Positions 44,592-52,018 of a DNA stretch of 64,000 nt are shown here, piece after piece. The stretch comes from Schaalia odontolytica. GTDB lineage: Bacteria; Actinomycetota; Actinomycetes; Actinomycetales; Actinomycetaceae. Every line of letters begins with the position of its first letter. The stretch's first letter is position 1. The stretch spans positions 186,001 to 250,000 of the forward strand of contig NZ_CP102197.1 in NCBI RefSeq assembly GCF_024584435.1, in the 5' to 3' direction. The notes beneath the pieces were generated by a model. The model had not been told where the DNA came from, searched no databases, and saw nothing but the letters and a program-made list of their open reading frames with translations. A program made the position numbers and the translations under genes.

Positions 44592-45010
44592 CAGAATTCC
44601 TTCCTGCCAGCATGTTTCTCGTACGCCTCCCGATCGATGTCGCCATCGTCGTCTAAGAGCCCATGGCGCTTGGCGTACTGCCAATCGGCGTAGACCCACC
44701 GGGGAAACTTGATGGGCAGAAGGCCAATGAGAATGACCAGAAGAAGTAGCATCATAAGGCATGCAAGCTCAAATATTAGCCAGCCGGGTGCTTGCTTCTC
44801 AACGAGAACAGAAAGTAGATAGATGAAACAAATTGATGATAGAGCCGGAGAACCGATAGCTGCCCAGTTCTTGCTGATGCGACCTTGTCCGTTCATACGA
44901 CGCCATAGCGCGGCGGCCTTGTTGTCGGTGAACATTTCAGCATACCAAGTGACAACGCCAAGAACACCAATAAACAAAGCGCATAGTATGCCAAATAGTT
45001 GTTCTCTCAT
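44588..45010 (-). CDS. operon A: small membrane protein, copy 2 (candidate immunity)
   Basis: A 140-residue protein with three transmembrane helices (about 5-22, 52-70, 75-98) and a conserved cytoplasmic tail YADWQYAKRHGLLDDDGDID. It is a paralogue of 45165-45593 and of two genes in operon B; the tail-coding DNA (44628-44731) is almost identical to 45208-45311. Its ATG overlaps the stop of the orphan glycine-zipper gene. A multi-copy membrane protein next to a pore-like toxin is the usual arrangement of immunity genes; this is inference. Confidence 0.6.
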   Translation of the reverse strand: MREQLFGILCALFIGVLGVVTWYAEMFTDNKAAALWRRMNGQGRISKNWAAIGSPALSSICFIYLLSVLVEKQAPGWLIFELACLMMLLLLVILIGLLPIKFPRWVYADWQYAKRHGLLDDDGDIDREAYEKHAGRKEFW

Positions 45011-45171
45011 GCGAGGTTCTCTCCCATTCTCGTTGCGATACGATCTACACCCTGTTCGTTTATCGCATCACCAACATATTCTCCAAAATAGTGGCCCGCC
45101 ACCCCGCCGATAACACCGCCGACAAGGCCAATAACACCTGCCTGAGGGTTATCGTGGCCGTTCATCACCAT
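45007..45171 (-). CDS. operon A: orphan glycine-zipper micro-gene
   Basis: A 54-residue peptide made of the C-terminal module of the large operon protein without its body: GLVGGVIGGVAGHYFGEYVG then DAINEQGVDRIATRMG. ATG at 45171 is preceded by AAAGGG; GTG 45168 and ATG 45165 are alternatives. It overlaps the gene before and after, so it is probably translated. Orphan toxin tips downstream of full-length toxins are typical of polymorphic toxin loci; a small pore-forming peptide is another option. Confidence 0.6.
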   Translation of the reverse strand: MVMNGHDNPQAGVIGLVGGVIGGVAGHYFGEYVGDAINEQGVDRIATRMGENLA

Positions 45172-45593
45172 AGATCCCTTTTGTTGGCGTGGTGACGGGC
45201 CCACGCTTCCCGATCGATGTTGCCATCGTCGTCTAAGAGCCCATGGCGCTTGGCGTACTGCCAATCGGCGTAGACCCACCGGGGAAACTTGATGGGCAGA
45301 AGGCCAATGAGGAAGAAAGATAGAAATACTAGGATTGAAATGGCGGCAATGCGCGACAAAATCCCCGGTAGTTGAAAATAATTGATCAATCCTAGGATGC
45401 CGCCGAGAAGAAAAATGCATGCAAATGCGGGTGCTCCGATAGCAGCATAATTTCTACTGATTCTTCCTTTGCCGTTCATTCGGCGCCACAGGTTCGCAGC
45501 CTTTGAGTCTGTGAACATCTCGGCGTACCACACCGCCGCTCCGAAGAATCCCAGTCCGATTCCGATAATAGCCAGTGTAATGTTCTCGTTCAT
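45165..45593 (-). CDS. operon A: small membrane protein, copy 1 (candidate immunity)
   Basis: A 142-residue protein with three transmembrane helices and the same cytoplasmic tail (VYADWQYAKRHGLLDDDGNI) as its three paralogues in the window. The conserved loop LWRRMNGKGRISRNYAAIGA lies between helices 1 and 2. ATG at 45593 matches paralogue starts; 45605 is possible. It follows the glycine-zipper toxin-like gene directly, the position expected for its cognate immunity gene. Confidence 0.6.
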   Translation of the reverse strand: MNENITLAIIGIGLGFFGAAVWYAEMFTDSKAANLWRRMNGKGRISRNYAAIGAPAFACIFLLGGILGLINYFQLPGILSRIAAISILVFLSFFLIGLLPIKFPRWVYADWQYAKRHGLLDDDGNIDREAWARHHANKRDLW

Positions 45594-45607
45594 GCAATTG
45601 TCCATTG

Positions 45608-46726
45608 TTAATTGAGTGTCGCGTTATTGATTGCGTCACCTGTCATTTCGCCAAAGTAATGGCCGGCCACCCCGCCGATGACGCCGCCGACTAGGCCGCC
45701 GACGACCGCGCCAACGGGGGCGAAAGGCCCCGAGACAGCAGCGCCGATGGCGGCACCGCCTTTGGCTCCTAGCCAGGCGCCTGCCCAGGTAGCTCCCCCT
45801 GTCACAGTGCCTTTCACGCCCGCTCGTGCTACCTTGTGGCCCTCGCTCCATTCGGGGTGCTGCTCGGTATCGATTTGGTACGTGTCGTAGGCGGTGATGC
45901 CGCCGTCGACGACCGCCCCCGCCACGCCGGCAACCTTTCCGGCCTTTCCCAAGACCGGGGCTATCGTTCGTGTTCCAACGGGTTCCGTTACCTGTGTTCC
46001 TGTCGGTATGAACTTCCAGTTCGATAGGTCGCCCTTGGCGAAAAATTCTGCAGGCGGCTGGTAGACTCCCTTGTTGAACTGAATCGTGGCCGCGGATGCA
46101 GTCTGACCGAGAAGATCGGTGGCTCCCATTGTGTAGGGAAGTAAATTGGCGCATGGGTGCTCATCGTCCAAAACGAACTGGCTTTTGAGTCCGTTGAAAA
46201 CGGGTTCAATCCATTGCTCATAGGTGTCCACTTTGAGACTGTCTAACGCAAGTGAAAACACGTGCTCGGCACGTTCATAATTCAACCGCTGGACCTCAGC
46301 TTGCGCTTGCAGCTCATTAAAACTATGGACAAGGTCATCGTCCGACTCATCGAATAGGGTCACTGTGTCGCCTTCGACGATCAGACCACAGTCTTGGGCT
46401 TTCTGCGCGATTCCCTTGTACTCCTCACGTACTGACTTCATCGACCAGGCGAGTTCGGATACAGCGTTCGTGAGTGCTTTCAGATCGTTGGAGATTTCTT
46501 CACACACGGCCGATGCGATTTGTAAATCGTGCTGACATGGGTCGACAAGAAGTGCCTCCTGCTGGCCGACAATGGAGGAAGCGCGCACTGTATCTCCGTC
46601 TGCGGTATGCAATGCGCCGGAAGCTTGTTCGCATTGATCCTTGAACGTGAAGAGATTGTCGACGTTAATCGGGAAAGGCATGGAAAACCATGCTCCGTGT
46701 TGGCGTGTATCTTCATCGGTACTCAT
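45608..46726 (-). CDS. operon A: helical protein with glycine-zipper C-terminus (candidate T7SS effector)
   Basis: A 372-residue protein, ATG overlapping the stop of the small EspC-like gene. Residues 1-170 are predicted long helices (SELAWSMKSVREEYKGIAQK) like the N-terminal delivery part of LXG/EspA-type substrates. The C-terminal third begins at GTRTIAPVLGKAGKVAGVAG and ends in a glycine zipper, GAVVGGLVGGVIGGVAGHYF, that could insert in membranes, as in pore-forming glycine-zipper effectors. There is no signal peptide. It aligns throughout with 50381-51517. No secretion ATPase is in the window, so the delivery route is inferred. Confidence 0.55.
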   Translation of the reverse strand: MSTDEDTRQHGAWFSMPFPINVDNLFTFKDQCEQASGALHTADGDTVRASSIVGQQEALLVDPCQHDLQIASAVCEEISNDLKALTNAVSELAWSMKSVREEYKGIAQKAQDCGLIVEGDTVTLFDESDDDLVHSFNELQAQAEVQRLNYERAEHVFSLALDSLKVDTYEQWIEPVFNGLKSQFVLDDEHPCANLLPYTMGATDLLGQTASAATIQFNKGVYQPPAEFFAKGDLSNWKFIPTGTQVTEPVGTRTIAPVLGKAGKVAGVAGAVVDGGITAYDTYQIDTEQHPEWSEGHKVARAGVKGTVTGGATWAGAWLGAKGGAAIGAAVSGPFAPVGAVVGGLVGGVIGGVAGHYFGEMTGDAINNATLN

Positions 46727-47025
46727 CGTGGCCCCCTGGCGCGCAGATACTCTCCTGTTGACTGAAGACTGGCAGCTTCCTGATTATCGGTGGTTGCAAA
46801 ATTCTCGGATGCTGCGGTCAGTCCGCGAGTGATAGAAAAAGAACAAAAAGATGCCTTCTGTATAATACGATTGATCCTCTCGATCTTCGCTGTCAGATCC
46901 GCCTCATTACTCCCAGCGCCACTAGGTGCTTCGAGAGTCTCAGAGGCGACGCTCTCGCTCGAGTACTCCAGGATGTTGATGGCACGTGACACCGCGGTCG
47001 CGTCCCATACGATTCCACCGGACAA
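46723..47025 (-). CDS. operon A: EspC/WXG100-like small protein
   Basis: A 100-residue helical protein starting at TTG (paralogue uses GTG), with AAGGGGAG five bases upstream. The sequence starts SGGIVWDATAVSRAINIL and has LTAASENFATTDNQEAASL late, the TD-Q-A pattern of EspC/DUF2580 type VII substrates. It aligns with 50082-50384 along its length. A small helical partner in front of a large effector is normal in type VII secretion operons. No canonical WxG motif is seen. Confidence 0.55.
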   Translation of the reverse strand: MSGGIVWDATAVSRAINILEYSSESVASETLEAPSGAGSNEADLTAKIERINRIIQKASFCSFSITRGLTAASENFATTDNQEAASLQSTGEYLRARGPR

Positions 47026-47062
47026 CTGTCTCCCCTTACGACTCGGTCAGCAGTAACAGATC

Positions 47063-47092
47063 AGGATAGCCCTCCGTCAAAGTGATCGTCAA
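47063..47092 (-). promoter_or_regulatory. operon A promoter
   Basis: On the minus strand TTGACG (47087-47092), an 18-bp spacer, then TATCCT (47063-47068). It is homologous to the operon B promoter, but the spacer ends in GACGGAGGGC instead of a G-run, so this copy should be locked in an active state. Confidence 0.6.
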
Positions 47093-47146
47093 GTCCTCAT
47101 TGAAGAGATTAGGTTCCTCTAGAACCTTAAAAGTTCAGCAAAAAAC

Positions 47147-47174
47147 GGGGGCGGAGCCGCCTGGCTCCGCCCCC
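47147..47174. terminator. hairpin GGGGGCGGAGCC, copy 1
   Basis: GGGGGCGGAGCC (47147-47158) pairs with 47163-47174 around GCCT. With the following block gaccgctgactcactcg (near 47194-47210) it duplicates the terminator region of the NhaD gene at 54289-54350. Confidence 0.75.
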
Positions 47175-47215
47175 TCGATGCAGTAGTTGTCAGGACCGCT
47201 GACTCACTCGTCTAC

Positions 47216-47569
47216 TCACGGTGTCACCTCCAGTGTCTGGGCCATGGTGATGAAATCGTCGATGAACGCCGGGAAGTTAGTGCTGGGGCACGTACACGGT
47301 TCTGTCCACAGGGGACGGCGCGGCGAGCCTGGTCCGGCGTGCGGGGCGCGCGTGATCCACGTGAGTTGAGTGAGCGTCAGCGACGCATTGTCGAGGATGT
47401 AGACGCCGGTCCGCCATCGGGCGCCTTTCGGGGTGAGCGGCCAGGCGAAGTCATCAATGAGGTGGAATCCGGGCAGTGCATCCTGTACTTGCTGGATGCT
47501 GTCCGCGTAGATCTCATCCTCGCTCGCGTTGGTTCTCAGTTCGCCTCCGGTGATGACAAAGGTTGGAAT
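47216..47569 (-). pseudogene. N-terminally truncated copy of the DUF1795-like gene
   Basis: The frame reads IPTFVITGGELRTNASEDE through FHLIDDFAWPLTPKGARW to IDDFITMAQTLEVTP and a stop at 47216-47218, about 118 residues matching the C-terminal three quarters of the operon A/B protein. The first 40 residues are lost: upstream sequence is unrelated and has no start codon in this frame. After the stop the following EspG-like gene is replaced by the NhaD-type terminator block. It is closer to the operon B copy than to operon A. Confidence 0.8.
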
Positions 47570-47600
47570 GGAGCCGCATAAGAAATCCTTATCCTAGTTC

Positions 47601-47680
47601 TTACGCAACGCGGTTGACACTTTGATCATTGATCACATCACCAACATGTTCACCAGCATAGTGGCCGCTAAGCCCGCCCA
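47601..47680 (-). pseudogene. remnant of a glycine-zipper tail
   Basis: Minus-strand frame reads GGLSGHYAGEHVGDVINDQS then VNRVA and stop at 47601-47603, matching the end of the orphan glycine-zipper gene of operon B. No start codon or body remains. It lies just upstream of the truncated DUF1795-like copy, the same order as in the intact operons but with the membrane gene lost. 47681-47864 shows no further feature. Confidence 0.75.
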
Positions 47681-47864
47681 AGAACCGAGAGTGTTCGCAA
47701 CGATTCCGAAAGACAAGGAAGGATGGGCGGTATGAGGGTCCTCATCGTCGCCTAATCCCTGGCGACCACATCAGTTCCCTCCTGGCCAACACGGGGCCGC
47801 GCAATCGCACGCAGGTGGCGGTCCGGTACTGCCGTGCCGGAAGGTGAGGAAACCCGGTCGGCGG

Positions 47865-49082
47865 TCATTCCGGCCAGTCGGACTCCAAGTAGGCACCCAC
47901 CGCCCTGTTGCGGAACGTGTAGTGGGGGCGGCCCCTGCAGATGACGCGCCGGATGAGGTCGAGGCGTTGGGCGGTCGGCCCCGCGTCGGAGGCTCGATGG
48001 TAGTCGAGTGCGCGTGCGATGTTCGTCAGGGTCCGCTCCGGGGGCGGCAGCTGCGCCATCGCTTCGAGAAATTCCCGCTCCCGGGCGGGTAGGCGCTCCA
48101 GGATGCGCTGCACGTGGGTCTCGGCCTCGTGGACTGCACCGCGCCACCCCGATGCGACCTGCTCGGCGGTGATGAGGTCGTCGGTTCCCGCGTACCAGGC
48201 GCGCTCGCCCGCCAACTGGAAGAGGAACGGCTCACCGCGCGAGAGCTCGACAATGGTTCGCTGCGCCGATGCCTCCATGTAGACGCGCTCGCCGCCGGGC
48301 ACCTGCCACCCCTCGGTCACGAACGGGTGGAGTGCGACCAACAGGTCGTTGTCGCTGATCGGTTCAAGGATTGTCGTGCGGAAACGCCGTGCGAAGGTCG
48401 CGCCCGTCCTGGCCCCCGCCATGTCGGCGAATTCAGGAAGGCCGGTGAGGTACACGGCGATCGGGAGGGCGCGCGAGGCGCGCGGACCACCTGGCAGGAC
48501 GATTTCCTCCTCGTGGGCCAGCGCGTCGCCGAGGGCGATGAGCAGTTGCGAGCGGGCCGCTTCGTCGGTGATGTTCTGCACCTCGTCGATGTGGATGACG
48601 ATCACCGCGTCGGCGCGAATCGCGGCACGGCCGATCTCGACGAGGAGCTCGGTAAGCGCCGTGTACGGCTCGGGTCCTGCGTGCGGCCGCACCGTGAGCC
48701 CGAATCCTGAGGCGGCGATCGATTCGACCCGGCCGAGCAGGTCGGTGATGCGGCGCTCGCGGGCGCTCGGCAGGCCCGCATCGGACGCCAGGCGTAGGAG
48801 CGCCGATGCTACCCGTTTCATGGGGTCGCTGCCGGAGGGGATCCTGAGCTGGGGTGTTGTCCAGTCGCCTTCGGCCGCAGCCGTGTGCGCGATCTTGCGC
48901 ACCAGTGCGGACTTGCCCGACCCGGCTTCGCCGAGGATGGTGCGCCCGCGCTCGTGGATGCCCGCGCGCCGACGCGGGCGCACGACATCACGCCAGTCGC
49001 TGAGTTGCTCGACTCGCCCCGCCCACACGTGGGGGACGGTGTCGGATCCAGGGCTAAAGGGAGAGTCCAGTGGAGTCCTCAT
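47865..49082 (-). CDS. AAA+ ATPase (AAA_16/archaeal-ATPase-like)
   Basis: A 405-residue P-loop ATPase. Walker A is GEAGSGKSA (near residues 47-55), Walker B VIVIHIDEVQN (near 170-180), sensor region YLTGLPEF, then a winged-helix-like C-terminal part (PAREREFLEAMAQLPPPERT, RVICRGRPHYTFRNRAVGAY). This is the ORC/Cdc6-like or STAND-like type seen as stand-alone genes in many Actinomycetaceae and bifidobacteria. ATG at 49082 lies on top of two TGATAA-type operators. It stands between operons A and B; a role in regulating or defending the locus is speculative. Confidence 0.75.
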   Translation of the reverse strand: MRTPLDSPFSPGSDTVPHVWAGRVEQLSDWRDVVRPRRRAGIHERGRTILGEAGSGKSALVRKIAHTAAAEGDWTTPQLRIPSGSDPMKRVASALLRLASDAGLPSARERRITDLLGRVESIAASGFGLTVRPHAGPEPYTALTELLVEIGRAAIRADAVIVIHIDEVQNITDEAARSQLLIALGDALAHEEEIVLPGGPRASRALPIAVYLTGLPEFADMAGARTGATFARRFRTTILEPISDNDLLVALHPFVTEGWQVPGGERVYMEASAQRTIVELSRGEPFLFQLAGERAWYAGTDDLITAEQVASGWRGAVHEAETHVQRILERLPAREREFLEAMAQLPPPERTLTNIARALDYHRASDAGPTAQRLDLIRRVICRGRPHYTFRNRAVGAYLESDWPE

Positions 49083-49084
49083 GG

Positions 49085-49126
49085 TGATAAGTTTATCAAC
49101 GCTTCGGGTGTTTGATAAGTTTATCA
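49085..49126. promoter_or_regulatory. two TGATAAGTTTATCA operator-like palindromes
   Basis: Copies at 49085-49098 and 49113-49126, 28 bp apart, each an inverted TGATAA/TTATCA with a two-base centre. The first begins three bases before the ATPase start codon. The placement fits autoregulation of the ATPase gene by itself or a small regulator. Confidence 0.6.
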
Positions 49127-49261
49127 GCGCTCTTGCCGCGGTAGGCGGGAGGGCGGAAGTCGCGCGCCGCTGATTGGGCGCGGCGGGCAGTGCGACTAGC
49201 GCTCTGGGGCGCGAACGAGGGCCCGGCACGCGGATGGGGAAACCGGCGCACGGACGAGCGT

Positions 49262-49322
49262 CCGGGGGCTGGGGCACTCACAGGCGGGAGCGCCCGGAGG
49301 CTGGGGCACTCACAGGCGGGCG
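49262..49322. repeat. direct repeat over the 3' end of the small gene
   Basis: Two copies of a roughly 30-bp unit containing ctggggcactcacaggcggg, at about 49262-49291 and 49293-49322. The second contains the stop of the gene 49310-49741, so the extra copy is a duplicated gene end. Confidence 0.75.
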
Positions 49323-49741
49323 GCCTTCTCCAGTCCCTCCTGGATCGCCGGCAGGTTCGAGTGCTTCCTGCGGATGCGCCACTTGCCGAAGGTGGGCGAG
49401 TAGTCGGGCAGCCACGCGAGTCCTCCGTCGCGCACGCCGCCCAGGAACATCGCCGTCCATTTGGGGTGACCCTGCTGGGCGAGTTCGAACTGCCAGGCGG
49501 CCAGCACTTTGCCCAGCTCGTCCCACGCTGATGGGGTCAGCCAGTCGTCGAAATGCTCGGAGCCGCGCTCGAGGGCGGCGTAGGTGGAGACCTTCTGGCT
49601 GTCGGGGGCCTTGTTGACCAGCAGGGCCACCTCGGTCCACCCCTCCGCAGCCGCCTCGGCGTTCGCGTGCAGGATCTTCGCGACCGCTGCGATGTACTTG
49701 ACGTTGGTGTCACGCGAATCAGCGGTGTTCGGACGTGTCAT
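49310..49741 (-). CDS. 143-residue protein, possibly YezG/DUF600-like immunity
   Basis: A soluble 143-residue protein without signal peptide. The N-terminal pattern AAVAKILHANAEAAAEGWTE then VALLVNKAP, followed by KWTAMFLGGVRDGGLAWLPD later, is loosely reminiscent of YezG-type immunity proteins of LXG toxins, but I do not recognise it with confidence. It lies between the two toxin-like operons, downstream of no partner, with its start facing operon B. ATG is at 49741. An equally likely reading is a conserved hypothetical of unrelated function. Confidence 0.4.
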   Translation of the reverse strand: MTRPNTADSRDTNVKYIAAVAKILHANAEAAAEGWTEVALLVNKAPDSQKVSTYAALERGSEHFDDWLTPSAWDELGKVLAAWQFELAQQGHPKWTAMFLGGVRDGGLAWLPDYSPTFGKWRIRRKHSNLPAIQEGLEKAARL

Positions 49742-49954
49742 AGAGTGCTCCTCCTCGAGTCGTTCGCCGACGGCGGTGCTCCGTCGCCTCGCCCGCCGGT
49801 TATCTGATCCTTCCCCCTCATTTTAACAGCGTATGGGGTGCGAGCGGACCCCTCTTTACCCTCTCTTGTCAGTGTGTACGCACCCCGCGGCCCCGGGCGG
49901 CGTAGGATCGGGCCGCGCGCAGCGGTCGTGGCCCTGTCGTAGGTTCTGGTGGCG

Positions 49955-50002
49955 GTTGCAACGCCTCGAACCTGCTGCTCGGGGTATGAAACGTGTTGCA
50001 AC
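49955..50002. promoter_or_regulatory. two GTTGCAAC palindromes upstream of the operon B promoter
   Basis: The 8-bp palindrome GTTGCAAC occurs at 49955-49962 and 49995-50002, 40 bp apart (about four helical turns), and 19 bp before the -35 hexamer. The spacing suits a looped or cooperative regulator. The rest of 49742-50081 has no gene. Confidence 0.4.
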
Positions 50003-50020
50003 CACCCCTAGAATCTGCCC

Positions 50021-50052
50021 TTGACAGTCACCTTCGGGGGGGGGGGTAGCTT
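50021..50052 (+). promoter_or_regulatory. operon B promoter with G11 in the spacer (phase-variable candidate)
   Basis: TTGACA at 50021-50026, a 20-bp spacer containing G11 (50036-50046), and TAGCTT at 50047-50052, which fits the actinobacterial TAnnnT -10. Loss of two or three G would restore an 18- or 17-bp spacer. The homologous operon A promoter has no homopolymer. The first gene starts at 50082. Confidence 0.65.
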
Positions 50053-50081
50053 CGTTCCTGTCAATCGGTAAGGGGTGTGGC

Positions 50082-50384
50082 GTGTCGGGTCAGGTCGTGT
50101 GGGATAGCGATGAAGTGTCGCGAGCATCTTCCATTCTCGAAGCATCGGGTGAAAACGTTGCAGCGTACGTGCTGGATACTCCTTCCGGGGTCGGCAGTAA
50201 CGAGGGGAGGCTTTCTGAGAGGATCGCGAGAATCAATGAGGTAATTGCGATGAGTTCCTTCTGTTCGCTCGCCGTAGCGCAGGGGCTGGACGCGGCCTCC
50301 AATGCCTTTGCTCGGGCCGATGATCAGGCCGCCGCAGAAATTGCGGCGGTCCGCGAGTACCTCGACAGTCTGGACGCACGATGA
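50082..50384 (+). CDS. operon B: EspC/WXG100-like small protein
   Basis: A 100-residue helical protein with a GTG start and AAGGGG eight bases upstream. It begins SGQVVWDSDEVSRASSILEA and carries LDAASNAFARADDQAAAEI, the TD/AD-AAA pattern of EspC-type type VII substrates. It is the paralogue of 46723-47025. Its stop overlaps the ATG of the effector-like gene. Confidence 0.55.
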   Translation: MSGQVVWDSDEVSRASSILEASGENVAAYVLDTPSGVGSNEGRLSERIARINEVIAMSSFCSLAVAQGLDAASNAFARADDQAAAEIAAVREYLDSLDAR

Positions 50385-51517
50385 CAAACGCAAGTGCTGT
50401 CTCTCAGGGTTCCTCATTTTCGATGGAATTCCTCATCGACGTCGATGCTCTGTTTACCTTTGAAACGATCTGTGAGGAATCGATCGGCGCGCTCACTCGG
50501 GCCGATGGTGACGTGGCGCGTGCCTCGGCTATCGTCTCCCAGCAGGAGTCCTTGCTCGTGCATCGGTGCAACGAGGATCTGCTGACGACATCGCAAACAT
50601 ACGAGGAGATGGCGGCGGATTTGAAGGCGTTGAAGCTGGCCGTCTCGGACCTGGCGTGGTCGATGCGGTCGGTGCGGGGCGAGTATCAGGGTATTGCTCA
50701 GGCTGCGGCCGCGGGTGGTCTGATCGTCGAGGGGGACACGGTGATCCTGCCGGACGAGCAGGATGCGGCGCTGAGCAACGTATTCGGCGAGCTCAGCGTC
50801 AGGGCGCGGGAGCAACGGCTGAACTACGAGCGCGCGGAGTATGTGTTCTCACTGGCGCTTGATGATCTCAAAATTGGCACGTATGAGCAGTGGATTAAGC
50901 CGGTGTTCGACGGGCTGAAAGAACACTTTGTTCTGAGTAAGAAGCATCGACTGGCCATCGCTGTCCCCTATGCATTGGGGCTGTTAGATTTTCTCGGGCA
51001 GTCGACAGTCGCGCTCACGATGCAGCACTTCAGTGGGTTATACGAGGCTCCGGAGGGGTTCCTCGCCAGGGGTGATCTGTCGAAGTGGAAGTTTCGGCCG
51101 CCGGGAGCGCACGGGCTGGAACCAACCGGGACACGTGTTGTGGCTCCGATTGCCGGAAAAATCGGGAAGGTTGCTGGCGTGGCGGGCGCTGTTGTCGATG
51201 GTGGTATCACCGCCTACGATACGTATCAAACCGATACGGTTCAGCACCCCGAGTGGAGCGAGGGACACAAGGTTGCGAGAGCTGGCGTTAAAGGAGTGAC
51301 AACTGGTGGCGCAACCTTCGTCATGGGTGTTGCTGGGGCAAAAGTTGGTGCGGCTGTTGGTGCCGCATGCTCAGGACCGTTTGCCCCCGTGGGCGCTCTA
51401 GTTGGCGGTCTCGTCGGAGGGGTCATCGGTGGATTGGCAGGACACTATGGGGGTGAGTACTTTGGTGATCTCATCAATGAGCAGGGAACCGATCGTATCG
51501 CTGAGTCAATTGGGTAA
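50381..51517 (+). CDS. operon B: helical protein with glycine-zipper C-terminus (candidate T7SS effector)
   Basis: A 378-residue protein homologous to 45608-46726 over the whole length. Helical N-terminal half (SDLAWSMRSVRGEYQGIAQA), middle block GDLSKWKFRPPGAHGLEPTG, then VAGVAGAVVDGGITAYDTYQ and a glycine-zipper end GALVGGLVGGVIGGLAGHYG followed by a hydrophilic tip EYFGDLINEQGTDRIAESIG. The tip differs from that of operon A, as expected for variable toxin ends. It is the only full-length effector-like gene of operon B. Confidence 0.55.
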   Translation: MTNASAVSQGSSFSMEFLIDVDALFTFETICEESIGALTRADGDVARASAIVSQQESLLVHRCNEDLLTTSQTYEEMAADLKALKLAVSDLAWSMRSVRGEYQGIAQAAAAGGLIVEGDTVILPDEQDAALSNVFGELSVRAREQRLNYERAEYVFSLALDDLKIGTYEQWIKPVFDGLKEHFVLSKKHRLAIAVPYALGLLDFLGQSTVALTMQHFSGLYEAPEGFLARGDLSKWKFRPPGAHGLEPTGTRVVAPIAGKIGKVAGVAGAVVDGGITAYDTYQTDTVQHPEWSEGHKVARAGVKGVTTGGATFVMGVAGAKVGAAVGAACSGPFAPVGALVGGLVGGVIGGLAGHYGGEYFGDLINEQGTDRIAESIG

Positions 51518-51527
51518 GGTCTGAGCT

Positions 51528-51962
51528 ATGCGAGAGAATCCAACTGGTTATCTATGCTGTCTCGCCATGGCGCTTACTGGGTCTGTCACCTGGTATGCCG
51601 AGATGTTTCTTGATGGGAAAGTAGCAAGACTATGGCGACGAATGAATGGGAGGGGGCGGATTGGCAGGAATGTTGCTGCAGTCGGGGCTCCAGCCATAAC
51701 GTGCATAAGTTATATTGCGCTGTGTGTTGGACTCCTAAAGGAAATAGCTGCCCCTGGATGGCTACTGTTCACACTCGCATGCTTGATGATGTTGCTTGTA
51801 TTTGTATTTCTCCTCAGTCTCCTACCAATCAGGTTCCCAAACGTCCTTTACGCCGATTGGCAGTATGCCAAGCGGCACGGGCTGTTGGATGAGAGCGGAA
51901 ACATCGATCAGGAGGCGTGGGTGCTTCATCATGCGCAGAGGCGGGGGGATACGTGGTGGTGA
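51528..51962 (+). CDS. operon B: small membrane protein, copy 1 (candidate immunity)
   Basis: A 144-residue protein with three transmembrane helices and the loop LWRRMNGRGRIGRNVAAVGA, ending YAKRHGLLDESGNIDQEAWV plus a short tail. ATG follows AAGG, ten bases after the effector-like gene, the only non-overlapping junction of the operon. It is probably the immunity partner of the effector upstream. Confidence 0.6.
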   Translation: MRENPTGYLCCLAMALTGSVTWYAEMFLDGKVARLWRRMNGRGRIGRNVAAVGAPAITCISYIALCVGLLKEIAAPGWLLFTLACLMMLLVFVFLLSLLPIRFPNVLYADWQYAKRHGLLDESGNIDQEAWVLHHAQRRGDTWW

Positions 51963-52018
51963 GTCTCGCGTCGGGATGGCGGCTCGTCACCCCAGAGGAA
52001 CGCGCAGAACTGGGGGCG
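51853..52018 (+). repeat. 166-bp direct repeat, left copy
   Basis: Nearly identical to 52448-52613 (about five differences by eye). It covers the 3' end of a membrane-protein gene and the 5' end of the DUF1795-like gene, showing that a membrane/orphan module was duplicated in tandem. Confidence 0.85.

Noticed and set aside
45608..46726. Canonical LXG toxin
   Set aside because: There is no LXG motif and no recognised enzymatic toxin domain; only the general layout is similar.
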